Assembly: GCA_011525445.1 (NCBI GenBank)
Contig: WTGE01000386.1
Coordinates: forward strand, 1 to 7,376
From: Synechococcus sp. CO36386bin_37
GTDB lineage: Bacteria > Cyanobacteriota > Cyanobacteriia > PCC-6307 > Cyanobiaceae
DNA: 7,376 nt
Reading direction: 5' to 3'
Shown here one piece after another: positions 1-4,523 of the stretch. Position 1 is the first letter of the stretch. The number at the start of each line of letters is the position of its first letter. The notes below the pieces were generated by a model. That model had not been told where the DNA came from, did no database searches, and was given only the letters and a program-made list of their open reading frames with translations. Made by a program: the position numbers and the translations under genes.

Positions 1-48
1 CAGCAACTGCTGAGCGTCTCTGACCCTTGGCTTAAGGATCATCTCTAG
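1..48 (+). CDS. Possible C-terminal tail of a gene entering from the left (partial)
   Basis: Reading from the first base, frame 1 is open for 15 codons (ending SDPWLKDHL) and stops at TAG 46-48. It could be the end of a gene lying mostly outside the window. The same codon phase on the reverse strand is also open, from an ATG at 42 leftwards (MILKPRVRDAQQLL), and could equally be the start of a divergent gene. Fifteen codons cannot decide between these, so this is a placeholder and no function can be suggested. Confidence 0.2.
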   Translation, partial: QQLLSVSDPWLKDHL

Positions 49-112
49 ATGTCTTGTCGAATTCGGGATGAACTCTCTATCACCTTAGTCTTGTCTTGAC
101 ACCATCAAATCG

Positions 113-136
113 ATACCAAGCAAGTCTGAATGGTAT
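113..136. promoter_or_regulatory. Small inverted repeat ahead of the 104-aa gene
   Basis: ATACCA (113-118) and TGGTAT (131-136) form a perfect 6-bp inverted repeat with a 12-base spacer. It ends one base before the GAGG ribosome binding site (137-140) of the following gene. It could be an operator half-site pair or a weak leader hairpin. A TTGACA at 96-101 could be a -35, but no acceptable -10 sits 16-18 bases downstream, so no promoter is assigned. Repeats this short arise by chance. Confidence 0.2.
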
Positions 137-150
137 GAGGTTTTCAGTTG

Positions 151-465
151 ATGCGCTTTTTGGCTGAAACGATTGTTTCTTCAAATAGCCCGATCAACAT
201 CGAGCGCCGAAAGCAGATTGAATGGAAAGTTTTGCCTTTTTCACTGCCATCAGCTCGAGCGTTGGCTTTCAGGTCCGTCGAGATGCTGCTGATCGACGCG
301 TTCGCCCAGACCAAAGCTGTGAATGCAGTTCATCGAGTGTCAGAGATCGATAGATCAAGACTGATGACGATTCATAATAATTTAACGCAGCAGATGCCAG
401 ACATCCACTGGTCCATAATCTATTCAAAATATTCAGCCTTGATGACAGAAGCTTCAGTTGATTGA
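151..465 (+). CDS. Hypothetical protein, 104 aa
   Basis: I do not recognise a family. The protein is soluble-looking, with no signal peptide or membrane segment. A mixed N-terminal part (MRFLAETIVSS, then a basic IERRKQIEWK stretch) is followed by a likely helical middle (ARALAFRSVEMLLIDAFAQ) and a polar C-terminal half ending MTEASVD. A GAGG at 137-140 lies 10 bases before ATG 151 and 7 bases before an in-frame TTG at 148. I chose the ATG; the TTG would add one residue. The continuous frame, a good ribosome binding site and balanced composition support a real gene. It stands alone: more than 100 bases to the next reading frame, which is on the other strand. No function is proposed. Confidence 0.6.
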   Translation: MRFLAETIVSSNSPINIERRKQIEWKVLPFSLPSARALAFRSVEMLLIDAFAQTKAVNAVHRVSEIDRSRLMTIHNNLTQQMPDIHWSIIYSKYSALMTEASVD

Positions 466-482
466 ACAGCGATTTTGTTCAA
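462..482 (+). terminator. Hairpin over the stop codon of the 104-aa gene, possible weak terminator
   Basis: TTGAACA (462-468) and TGTTCAA (476-482) pair perfectly over 7 bp with a 7-base loop. The left arm contains the TGA stop at 463-465. There is no U-rich tract after the hairpin, so it is not a standard intrinsic terminator. It may protect the transcript 3' end or contribute to termination. Confidence 0.35.
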
Positions 483-584
483 CCTGGCGACAGATCTTTG
501 GATCAACTGCTGTGGGGATTTAAATGTAATGGCAGTAAAAGTGGCTAGTAAAAAGATGACATGCAAGCTCCTTAGCTGATGACG

Positions 585-755
585 TCAATAATGCTTGCTG
601 CGATTTTCAATGGCATCTCGTTTGAAGGCCTCCAGCTCCTCGCGCGAGTTTAGTTTGGCCTTTTGTCTATTACCTCTAAGCCTTCGCAGAATCTGAAGAA
701 AAAATGCCATGCCTGAATGGTTGTGAGGTTTAGGATCATTATCCAGTTTACCCAT
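585..755 (-). CDS. Small hypothetical protein, 56 aa
   Basis: On the reverse strand ATG 755-753 opens a 56-codon frame ending at TGA 587-585. The product begins MGKLDNDPKPHNHSGM, has a short hydrophobic turn (AFFLQILRRL) and then a highly charged helical stretch (NSREELEAFKRDAIENR). It resembles the small, charged conserved hypotheticals common in marine picocyanobacteria, but I do not recognise a family. Only an A-rich, weak ribosome binding site (AAAGAAAA) precedes the ATG. A tandem 12-bp repeat at 794-817 lies 39-62 bases upstream of the start and could be its control region. Coherent composition and amphipathic helix potential, inside otherwise non-coding AT-rich DNA, are the main support. 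Confidence 0.5.
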   Translation of the reverse strand: MGKLDNDPKPHNHSGMAFFLQILRRLRGNRQKAKLNSREELEAFKRDAIENRSKHY

Positions 756-793
756 GGTTGATTTTCTTTGATCGTCGAACGACTACTGCACCA

Positions 794-817
794 TTGACAC
801 TATTTTTGACATTATTT
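794..817. repeat. Tandem direct repeat, 2 x 12 bp, 11/12 identical
   Basis: TTGACACTATTT (794-805) is followed immediately by TTGACATTATTT (806-817). The two copies differ at one base. A 12-bp period is close to one helical turn, a spacing at which dimeric response regulators often bind. The repeat lies in the upstream region of the small reverse-strand gene at 585-755. Both copies also contain TTGACA, a consensus -35 for the forward strand, but no matching -10 follows at the right distance. Confidence 0.4.
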
Positions 818-957
818 TCTTTTAAACGTCTTCTTCCTGATACATGCCTGCTGAACACATAATCACTCGTCGATGTGGCATATTAATACGCTCTTAGCCT
901 GATTTGGGTGATATCCAAGCCAGATGACTAATTCAGAGAATTTATCCAAGACTACGG

Positions 958-999
958 CCCAATACTTGATGGAATTTGCTTTCCAATAACAATATTGGG
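958..999. other. Interrupted long hairpin, candidate structured RNA or regulatory element
   Basis: CCCAATA (958-964) pairs with TATTGGG (993-999). After one bulged base, TTG (966-968) pairs with CAA (990-992). After an asymmetric internal loop, TGGAA (970-974) pairs with TTCCA (981-985) around the loop TTTGCT. In total 15 base pairs form within 42 bases, in the middle of the longest gene-poor stretch. There is no U tract on either side, so it is not a plain terminator. It could belong to a small RNA, a degraded mobile repeat, or be chance in AT-rich DNA. The strand is undetermined. Confidence 0.35.
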
Positions 1000-1205
1000 T
1001 ATGATTATTTGTCCACACCAGTTTTATCAGAATTCAGTAAAAGGAGTCCAGTAAATAAACATAAGGTAGAAGTTCTTTATATTTAACCCATTCCATCTGT
1101 ACTTCTTTAACAATCATTCCTTACGAAAGCCAAGCATGAATAGCTGCCTTTGATTATTTGAGACATTTTCAAAGACTATGGATCAAATCACAATAAAACT
1201 ATTTA

Positions 1206-1211
1206 TATAAT
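1206..1211 (+). promoter_or_regulatory. Consensus -10 hexamer (TATAAT), possible promoter
   Basis: A perfect TATAAT lies 117 bases upstream of the TTG-initiated ORF at 1328. No good -35 is present: the hexamer 17 bases upstream is TCAAAT. If used, it would give a leader of about 110 bases before the strong ribosome binding site at 1314-1322. The neighbourhood is AT-rich, so a chance match is quite possible. Confidence 0.25.
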
Positions 1212-1327
1212 CTGGCAGAGAGTTGCGCAGTCATGAATGCGTTGTTTCTGATGAACTGAGTCTGTCTCGAAAACCATCTCAACTTTGAATGGATTATTGA
1301 TTTTTACAGATATGAGGTGATCGAGCT

Positions 1328-1462
1328 TTGAACATCCGTGATTACCTTAGATCAGTCACACTTTCGCTGCTGAAGGTCCAATTCGCCGGAACTACGTTGG
1401 ATTTCCGTGCAATGTTGCAACCTTCTTCTCCTCTGGTCGTTCCTGAACTTCAAACCTTTTGA
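1328..1462 (+). CDS. Short ORF with TTG start and very strong ribosome binding site, 44 aa
   Basis: TTG 1328-1330 opens a 44-codon frame ending at TGA 1460-1462. Upstream, GAGGTGATC (1314-1322) matches nine consecutive bases of the complement of the usual bacterial 16S rRNA 3' end. Ten bases separate its GAGG core from the TTG. That is far better than the ribosome binding sites of the other genes here. The product begins MNIRDYLRSVTLSLL, an amphipathic or weakly hydrophobic helix, and continues through a Pro-containing segment (QPSSPLVVPEL). I do not recognise it. It converges on the metallophosphatase gene with 38 bases between the two stops and no clear terminator hairpin. It could be a real microprotein or the surviving 5' end of a decayed gene. 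Confidence 0.45.
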   Translation: MNIRDYLRSVTLSLLKVQFAGTTLDFRAMLQPSSPLVVPELQTF

Positions 1463-1500
1463 ACAAAATTTATGATGATCGCTCTTCCTCAGCTCTCTCT

Positions 1501-2316
1501 TCATCGTTCACAAACGTGGCTGGCATCTTCCGCCCGCTCAGCATATTCAAAGCCATGGCTGAGTCTCCACGCAAACACCTCGGGGAGGCCGGATTGAATG
1601 ATTGCCTGACATGTCTTGTCCACGTTGTATTCAACCTCGCGGATTGATACGGATTCAGAAGTCTCGTTGTAGACCACATATGTTGCCTTCGTACCACCAT
1701 GACGTGGTTCGCCTACAGAACCGGCATTCACAATCCTGCGCATCGGCAGGTGGAGTTCCTGTTCCGACTCCGAGTCGAGATTCCGTTGCTGCACTTTCAC
1801 GCGAATACTGCCTTGGCTGAGTTCCCGCACATAGGGCTGATGGGTATGACCACAAAACAATGTTTCAGCTCCGGACGTCTCCACACGTTCCAGGGCTGCA
1901 AATGCATTCATGTCCGGCAGTAGATATTCATGCTGACTGTTTGGACTGCCATGAACAAACAGCAATTTGCCTTGGCGCAATGTCATCGGAAGCGTTGCCA
2001 GAAAAGCCTTGTTGTCATCCGTGAGCGTCTCTGCGGTCCACTGATGGGCCAAATGCCCCCTGCGCTCGGCCAGCTGGGAGGGGTAGCTGCACTCGCAGGC
2101 ATTCAGTCCATCAATGATGTCTTCATCCCAACAGCCCTGACAGGAATCAATCCCCCTGTCCCGCACCAACTCAACGACTTCATTGGGTTGAGGTCCATAC
2201 CCCACGAGATCACCCAGGCAAGTGATCCTTTCGATTCCCTGGGAGTCGATGTCGGCCAGGACAGCCTCAACGGCAGCAAGGTTGGCGTGTAGACAGGAGA
2301 TCACAGCGTGGTTCAT
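1501..2316 (-). CDS. Calcineurin-like metallophosphatase with Cys at two metal-ligand positions
   Basis: This 271-aa protein belongs to the metallophosphoesterase superfamily (YfcE/MJ0936-like fold, usually a two-metal hydrolase of phosphoesters). Seen motifs: SCLHAN (7-12) where the family usually has SDxHGN; CLGDLVGYGP (33-42) with the expected GD; GCWDED (61-66) where GNxD/E is usual; VHGSP (121-125); and GHTH (156-159). The Asp of motif 1 (Cys8) and the Asn of motif 3 (Cys62) are therefore both Cys, and Cys74 and Cys76 follow closely. The remaining His and Asp ligands are intact, so the protein may bind metal in an altered way. I use ATG 2316, five bases after the stop of the upstream gene; an in-frame TTG at 2325 would overlap that stop and add three residues. 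No Shine-Dalgarno is visible, consistent with translation coupled to the upstream gene. The substrate is unknown. The fold assignment is confident; catalytic activity is not. Confidence 0.9.
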   Translation of the reverse strand: MNHAVISCLHANLAAVEAVLADIDSQGIERITCLGDLVGYGPQPNEVVELVRDRGIDSCQGCWDEDIIDGLNACECSYPSQLAERRGHLAHQWTAETLTDDNKAFLATLPMTLRQGKLLFVHGSPNSQHEYLLPDMNAFAALERVETSGAETLFCGHTHQPYVRELSQGSIRVKVQQRNLDSESEQELHLPMRRIVNAGSVGEPRHGGTKATYVVYNETSESVSIREVEYNVDKTCQAIIQSGLPEVFAWRLSHGFEYAERAEDASHVCER

Positions 2317-2321
2317 GGATG

Positions 2322-3116
2322 TCAATCTTGTTGTGTGTGCAACGATCCCTGATCCCTCAGTTGTAGCTGTCGCATCGCAAGACCATCGTCATCAAGCAGG
2401 CAATCGTTGATTGTGAATTTGATCCCCTTTGGGTTGAGGGCTCTGCCTTGAACTACAAGTTCAGAAGGACGCTTCGGGCGTCCAGTGGGAGGTTCCACGT
2501 TATTGAGGGGAAGAAACTGTGAACTCTGCTGGCTCACCATCCAATTGCAAAAAAAGGATCGGCCGTCCGGAAGATTCATCAGTGCTTTGGAACGGTAGAC
2601 ATCGCCATAGGCACCATTCACTAGTTCAAACCAGAAACTGTTCAGGCTGTCCGGATCCCAGACAGACCCGGCAAGATCCAGATGCCAGGATTCCAGTCGG
2701 CTGAACTCCAATGTGTCTTGTGTTGGCAGTTCCGGATCCCTGCCGAAGTGAAGGAATTGATCAGGTTCAAGATGCAAGGCCTGCAATTGCGCTCTGATCT
2801 CGGATCCGCAGCCCTCGATCGTTGGGTGTTCTGGAGTTTGGAACTGCTGCACCTCGATCAAAGTGAGCAGATCACTGGCCGGTGCAGGAGTTTCAGCTTG
2901 AGCATTCCAGGACTTCTGAGGTGCATGGAGCTGTGGAACCTGATCCTGGAGCCAGGTTGAGTCGATTCCGCCGTTGTATCCCTGTTCCAGACCCAGAACA
3001 CTGGGACCTTCGAAACGCAGGTAGGCACAGGGCCCGTCGTGCTGTTGAAAAGTCTGAAGTGCCCATGCGGTCTTGCCGCACCCGGGAGGCCCCGACACAA
3101 GGCAAACCTCACCCAT
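2322..3116 (-). CDS. P-loop protein with CobW/COG0523-like C-terminal domain (atypical metallochaperone-like)
   Basis: The 264-aa product starts MGEVCLVSGPPGCGKTAWAL, with a Walker A loop at residues 9-16. Residues ~143-245 resemble the CobW C-terminal domain: a WHLDLAGSVWD strand region, GAYGDVYRSKALMNLPDGR (~168-186), then SELVVQGRALNPKG and a helix ending NDCLL. COG0523 proteins are GTPases that deliver Zn or other metals and are often controlled by Zur. This one is short for the group (typically about 320-400 aa), and I see neither the CxCC metal-binding motif nor an NKxD guanine-specificity motif. It may be a shortened paralogue using the nucleotide differently. I chose ATG 3116 because GGAAGGA lies 7 bases before it; the in-frame GTG at 3137 would touch the operator. 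It is the first gene of an operon with the metallophosphatase (5-base gap) and sits behind a Fur/Zur-type box. Domain assignment is from pattern recognition only. Confidence 0.75.
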   Translation of the reverse strand: MGEVCLVSGPPGCGKTAWALQTFQQHDGPCAYLRFEGPSVLGLEQGYNGGIDSTWLQDQVPQLHAPQKSWNAQAETPAPASDLLTLIEVQQFQTPEHPTIEGCGSEIRAQLQALHLEPDQFLHFGRDPELPTQDTLEFSRLESWHLDLAGSVWDPDSLNSFWFELVNGAYGDVYRSKALMNLPDGRSFFCNWMVSQQSSQFLPLNNVEPPTGRPKRPSELVVQGRALNPKGIKFTINDCLLDDDGLAMRQLQLRDQGSLHTQQD

Positions 3117-3137
3117 GACACATCCTTCCAAACCCAC

Positions 3138-3152
3138 TGGGAATCATTCTCA
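3138..3152 (-). promoter_or_regulatory. Fur/Zur-type operator (7-1-7 inverted repeat)
   Basis: On the reverse strand the sequence is TGAGAAT-G-ATTCCCA, a 7-1-7 inverted repeat with a single mismatched pair. Preceded by CATAAT, it also reads as the Fur hexamer array CATAAT-GAGAAT-G-ATTCCC and matches 14 of 19 bases of the classical Fur box. It lies 21 bases upstream of ATG 3116 and overlaps the predicted -10, the position expected for a metal-dependent repressor. Fur and Zur boxes are too alike to separate by eye. A COG0523-like downstream gene leans towards Zur. It is also 119 bases upstream of the divergent gene at 3272. Confidence 0.65.
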
Positions 3153-3181
3153 TTATGACTCGCACCCCTGACGATCGTCCA
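3152..3181 (-). promoter_or_regulatory. Predicted sigma70-type promoter of the metallochaperone-like operon
   Basis: On the reverse strand, TGGACG (3181-3176, 4/6 to TTGACA) and CATAAT (3157-3152, 5/6 to TATAAT) are separated by 18 bases. Transcription would begin about 30 bases before ATG 3116. The -10 shares a base with the operator at 3138-3152, so a bound repressor would block polymerase. Confidence 0.45.
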
Positions 3182-3271
3182 CAACAGTCCTGAAAACTTG
3201 CTTCTTGCCAATTGAGCCACTGACGTCGAACGGGTCTCTCGCTAGGGTCTTCGTCAATCGGGTTCAAACTG

Positions 3272-3541
3272 ATGCAGGCACTGGAATTCCTTGCTCTCGG
3301 TCTGGTCAACCTTGCCCTTCTGGTTTATCTGTCGGAAAAGGGGGTCGGGTGGTGGAGAGAAAGGCGCCGGATGAGCCGCCTGATCAATGATCATCCTGAA
3401 ATGAAGGGAATTCATCCAGACAATGACAGTTTATTTGTGTTTGAAAGCGACGATTCCCTGAGAGCTTTAGTGCTTGGAAATGACGATCCAGGCTCCAGTG
3501 AACCCTTTTATGCTTCAGAAGAAGAGTTTGATCAGGATTGA
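3272..3541 (+). CDS. Small single-pass membrane protein, 89 aa
   Basis: Unrecognised family. Residues ~4-20 (LEFLALGLVNLALLVYL) form one hydrophobic helix with no cleavage site. It is followed by GWWRERRRMSRL, an aromatic/basic belt that by the positive-inside rule places the C-terminal part in the cytoplasm. The remaining ~50 residues are acidic (FESDDS, NDDP, EEEFDQD). It could be a small membrane-anchored partner or regulator. The ATG has no clear Shine-Dalgarno. The gene is divergent from the COG0523-like operon, and the shared 155-base spacer holds the Fur/Zur-type box, so it may respond to the same regulator. A 58-aa gene follows after 38 bases on the same strand, probably co-transcribed. 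Confidence 0.75.
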   Translation: MQALEFLALGLVNLALLVYLSEKGVGWWRERRRMSRLINDHPEMKGIHPDNDSLFVFESDDSLRALVLGNDDPGSSEPFYASEEEFDQD

Positions 3542-3579
3542 TTGAACGTCTGATAAGGATTCGTTCGGAGTGATCTGGC

Positions 3580-3756
3580 TTGGAAGAGTGGACTGAAGAA
3601 TTTATCACCAATTCGCAGCGTGAATTGGTCGCAATGGTGAATGACTGGAAATACGATTACGGAGCCAATGACAGGGAATGCTCGACCATGCTGTTGTGGA
3701 TGTTGATCAAGCTAAATCCTGATATCGATTTTGACGCACAAACGTTCGATCTTTGA
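3580..3756 (+). CDS. Small hypothetical protein, 58 aa, TTG start
   Basis: TTG 3580-3582 begins a 58-codon frame ending at TGA 3754-3756. GGAG (3567-3570) lies nine bases before it, and an in-frame TGA at 3571-3573 rules out a longer version. The protein begins MEEWTEEFITNSQREL, continues with VNDWKYDYGANDRECS, then a short hydrophobic helix (TMLLWMLIKL) and an acidic tail (NPDIDFDAQTFDL). Acidic and helical, it looks like a compact cytoplasmic protein and I do not recognise it. It lies 38 bases downstream of the 89-aa membrane protein gene with no terminator between, so they probably form one transcript. No function is proposed. Confidence 0.6.
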   Translation: MEEWTEEFITNSQRELVAMVNDWKYDYGANDRECSTMLLWMLIKLNPDIDFDAQTFDL

Positions 3757-3966
3757 AGGGGGTTGCAATCTGTGGAGTATTTCAAAGCTCAATTTTCCTC
3801 ATTCCTAACTTTTAATTCATCGGAGCATTCGCTAATGTGGCGTGAACTCTGAAATAATTCCTTAATGCTACATAGCCTATCCACTTCTTAGTGGAGAATT
3901 GCTTTGCCACTATCTAGGCACTAACTGCGGAATTGTTCCGACCCTGTTCATGGTCGAAATCAAACG

Positions 3967-4239
3967 TTATGCATTCACTCTTACGTCTGTATTTTCTTGT
4001 TCATGATGGTTAATTTCTTCGCCTGATCTCGACTCATAATGGATGGTTGTATTCCATTGAAAAATTGTCAAGAAAAGAGTACGCATGAACAACAACGGAT
4101 TATCCGTTAAGGCTTGGGCAATGCTTTCCCCCACATCCTGCTCATCGATCCCTGATACAACCCAGGAGCATGAAGCACTGCCAGCCCAATTGAGTGCTGA
4201 TCTGTCGTCATCAGGCCATAACGCACCAACTTGTTTCAC
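3967..4239 (-). CDS. Hypothetical protein, 90 aa, possibly the 3' part of a frameshifted gene
   Basis: The frame opens with GTG 4239-4237 and runs 90 codons. The N-terminal two thirds look genuinely coding (KQVGALWPDDDRSALNWAGS, then SWVVSGIDEQDVGESIAQAL). The last ~30 residues are polar and less convincing. The GTG overlaps by four bases (GTGA) the stop of another reverse-strand frame at 4236-4391. No ribosome binding site is well placed: AGGA is 13 bases away. One extra base in the AAAA run at about 4241-4244 would join the two frames into one protein of about 141 residues reading RRNFRKIVKQVGALW across the joint. Either this is a translationally coupled second gene or the pair is a broken gene. 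Family not recognised. Confidence 0.4.
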   Translation of the reverse strand: MKQVGALWPDDDRSALNWAGSASCSWVVSGIDEQDVGESIAQALTDNPLLFMRTLFLTIFQWNTTIHYESRSGEEINHHEQENTDVRVNA

Positions 4240-4391
4240 GATTTTCTGAAATTCCTACGCACTTCCAAACAATCGTTGCTTTCCCAGACGTTTGCACCCC
4301 TGCAAAACGAACCACAAAACTTCTCGGCCAGAGCATTCCACGGAGCCTGGATGCGAATCAGCCGAAGGTTTGGATCCCCGCAAACATGCAC
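4236..4391 (-). CDS. Short ORF upstream of and overlapping the 90-aa frame, 51 aa (possible 5' part of the same gene)
   Basis: From GTG 4391-4389 the reverse strand reads MHVCGDPNLRLIRIQAPWNA, then LAEKFCGSFCRGANVWE and a basic end, stopping at TGA 4238-4236. Codon choice and amino-acid mix resemble coding DNA more than the competing frames here do. An in-frame TGA just upstream (4400-4398) closes the frame, and no ribosome binding site precedes the GTG, so the real 5' end may be lost. The stop overlaps the next frame's GTG as GTGA. I read it as most likely the front of a small gene interrupted by a one-base change near 4241-4244. Confidence 0.3.
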   Translation of the reverse strand: MHVCGDPNLRLIRIQAPWNALAEKFCGSFCRGANVWESNDCLEVRRNFRKS

Positions 4392-4523
4392 TGGATTTCA
4401 GAACGCTGCACCCTTGAGCTTCAGTGCACTTGAAAAGTGTGATTCGTGTTTTTTGCTCCAAGTCATTGCATTTAGGTTGCTTAAAGCGGAGAAAGTCAAG
4501 AGTATGACGTTGTTGAAGACTGG

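Larger units (their letters stand above)
756..1313. other. AT-rich intergenic stretch without a confident gene
   Basis: No convincing coding frame is visible here on either strand. The longest candidate is a Trp-rich 51-codon reverse frame (863-1018, GTG start) without a ribosome binding site, which I reject. The stretch contains the tandem repeat at 794-817, the interrupted hairpin at 958-999 and a TATAAT hexamer at 1206-1211. AAAAGGAG near 1039-1046 looks like a ribosome binding site but no start codon follows it. The rest reads as spacer or eroded accessory DNA. Confidence 0.5.

Noticed and set aside
1..42. Reverse-strand ATG at 42 running off the left edge (MILKPRVRDAQQLL)
   Set aside because: Only 14 codons are visible and the forward frame is equally open; not enough to call.
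734..748. Second Fur-like half site (GATAATGAT on the reverse strand)
   Set aside because: It lies inside the coding frame of the 56-aa gene and matches only one half of the operator.
863..1018. Reverse-strand 51-codon frame with GTG start overlapping the hairpin
   Set aside because: Trp/Tyr-rich composition typical of random translation, no ribosome binding site, and it crosses the hairpin; kept as intergenic.
1068..1106. AGAAGT / ACTTCT inverted repeat
   Set aside because: Six base pairs with a 27-base loop in AT-rich DNA; not informative.
3881..3894. CCACT-TCTT-AGTGG hairpin
   Set aside because: Only 5 bp with no U tract, 125 bases after the nearest stop; likely chance.
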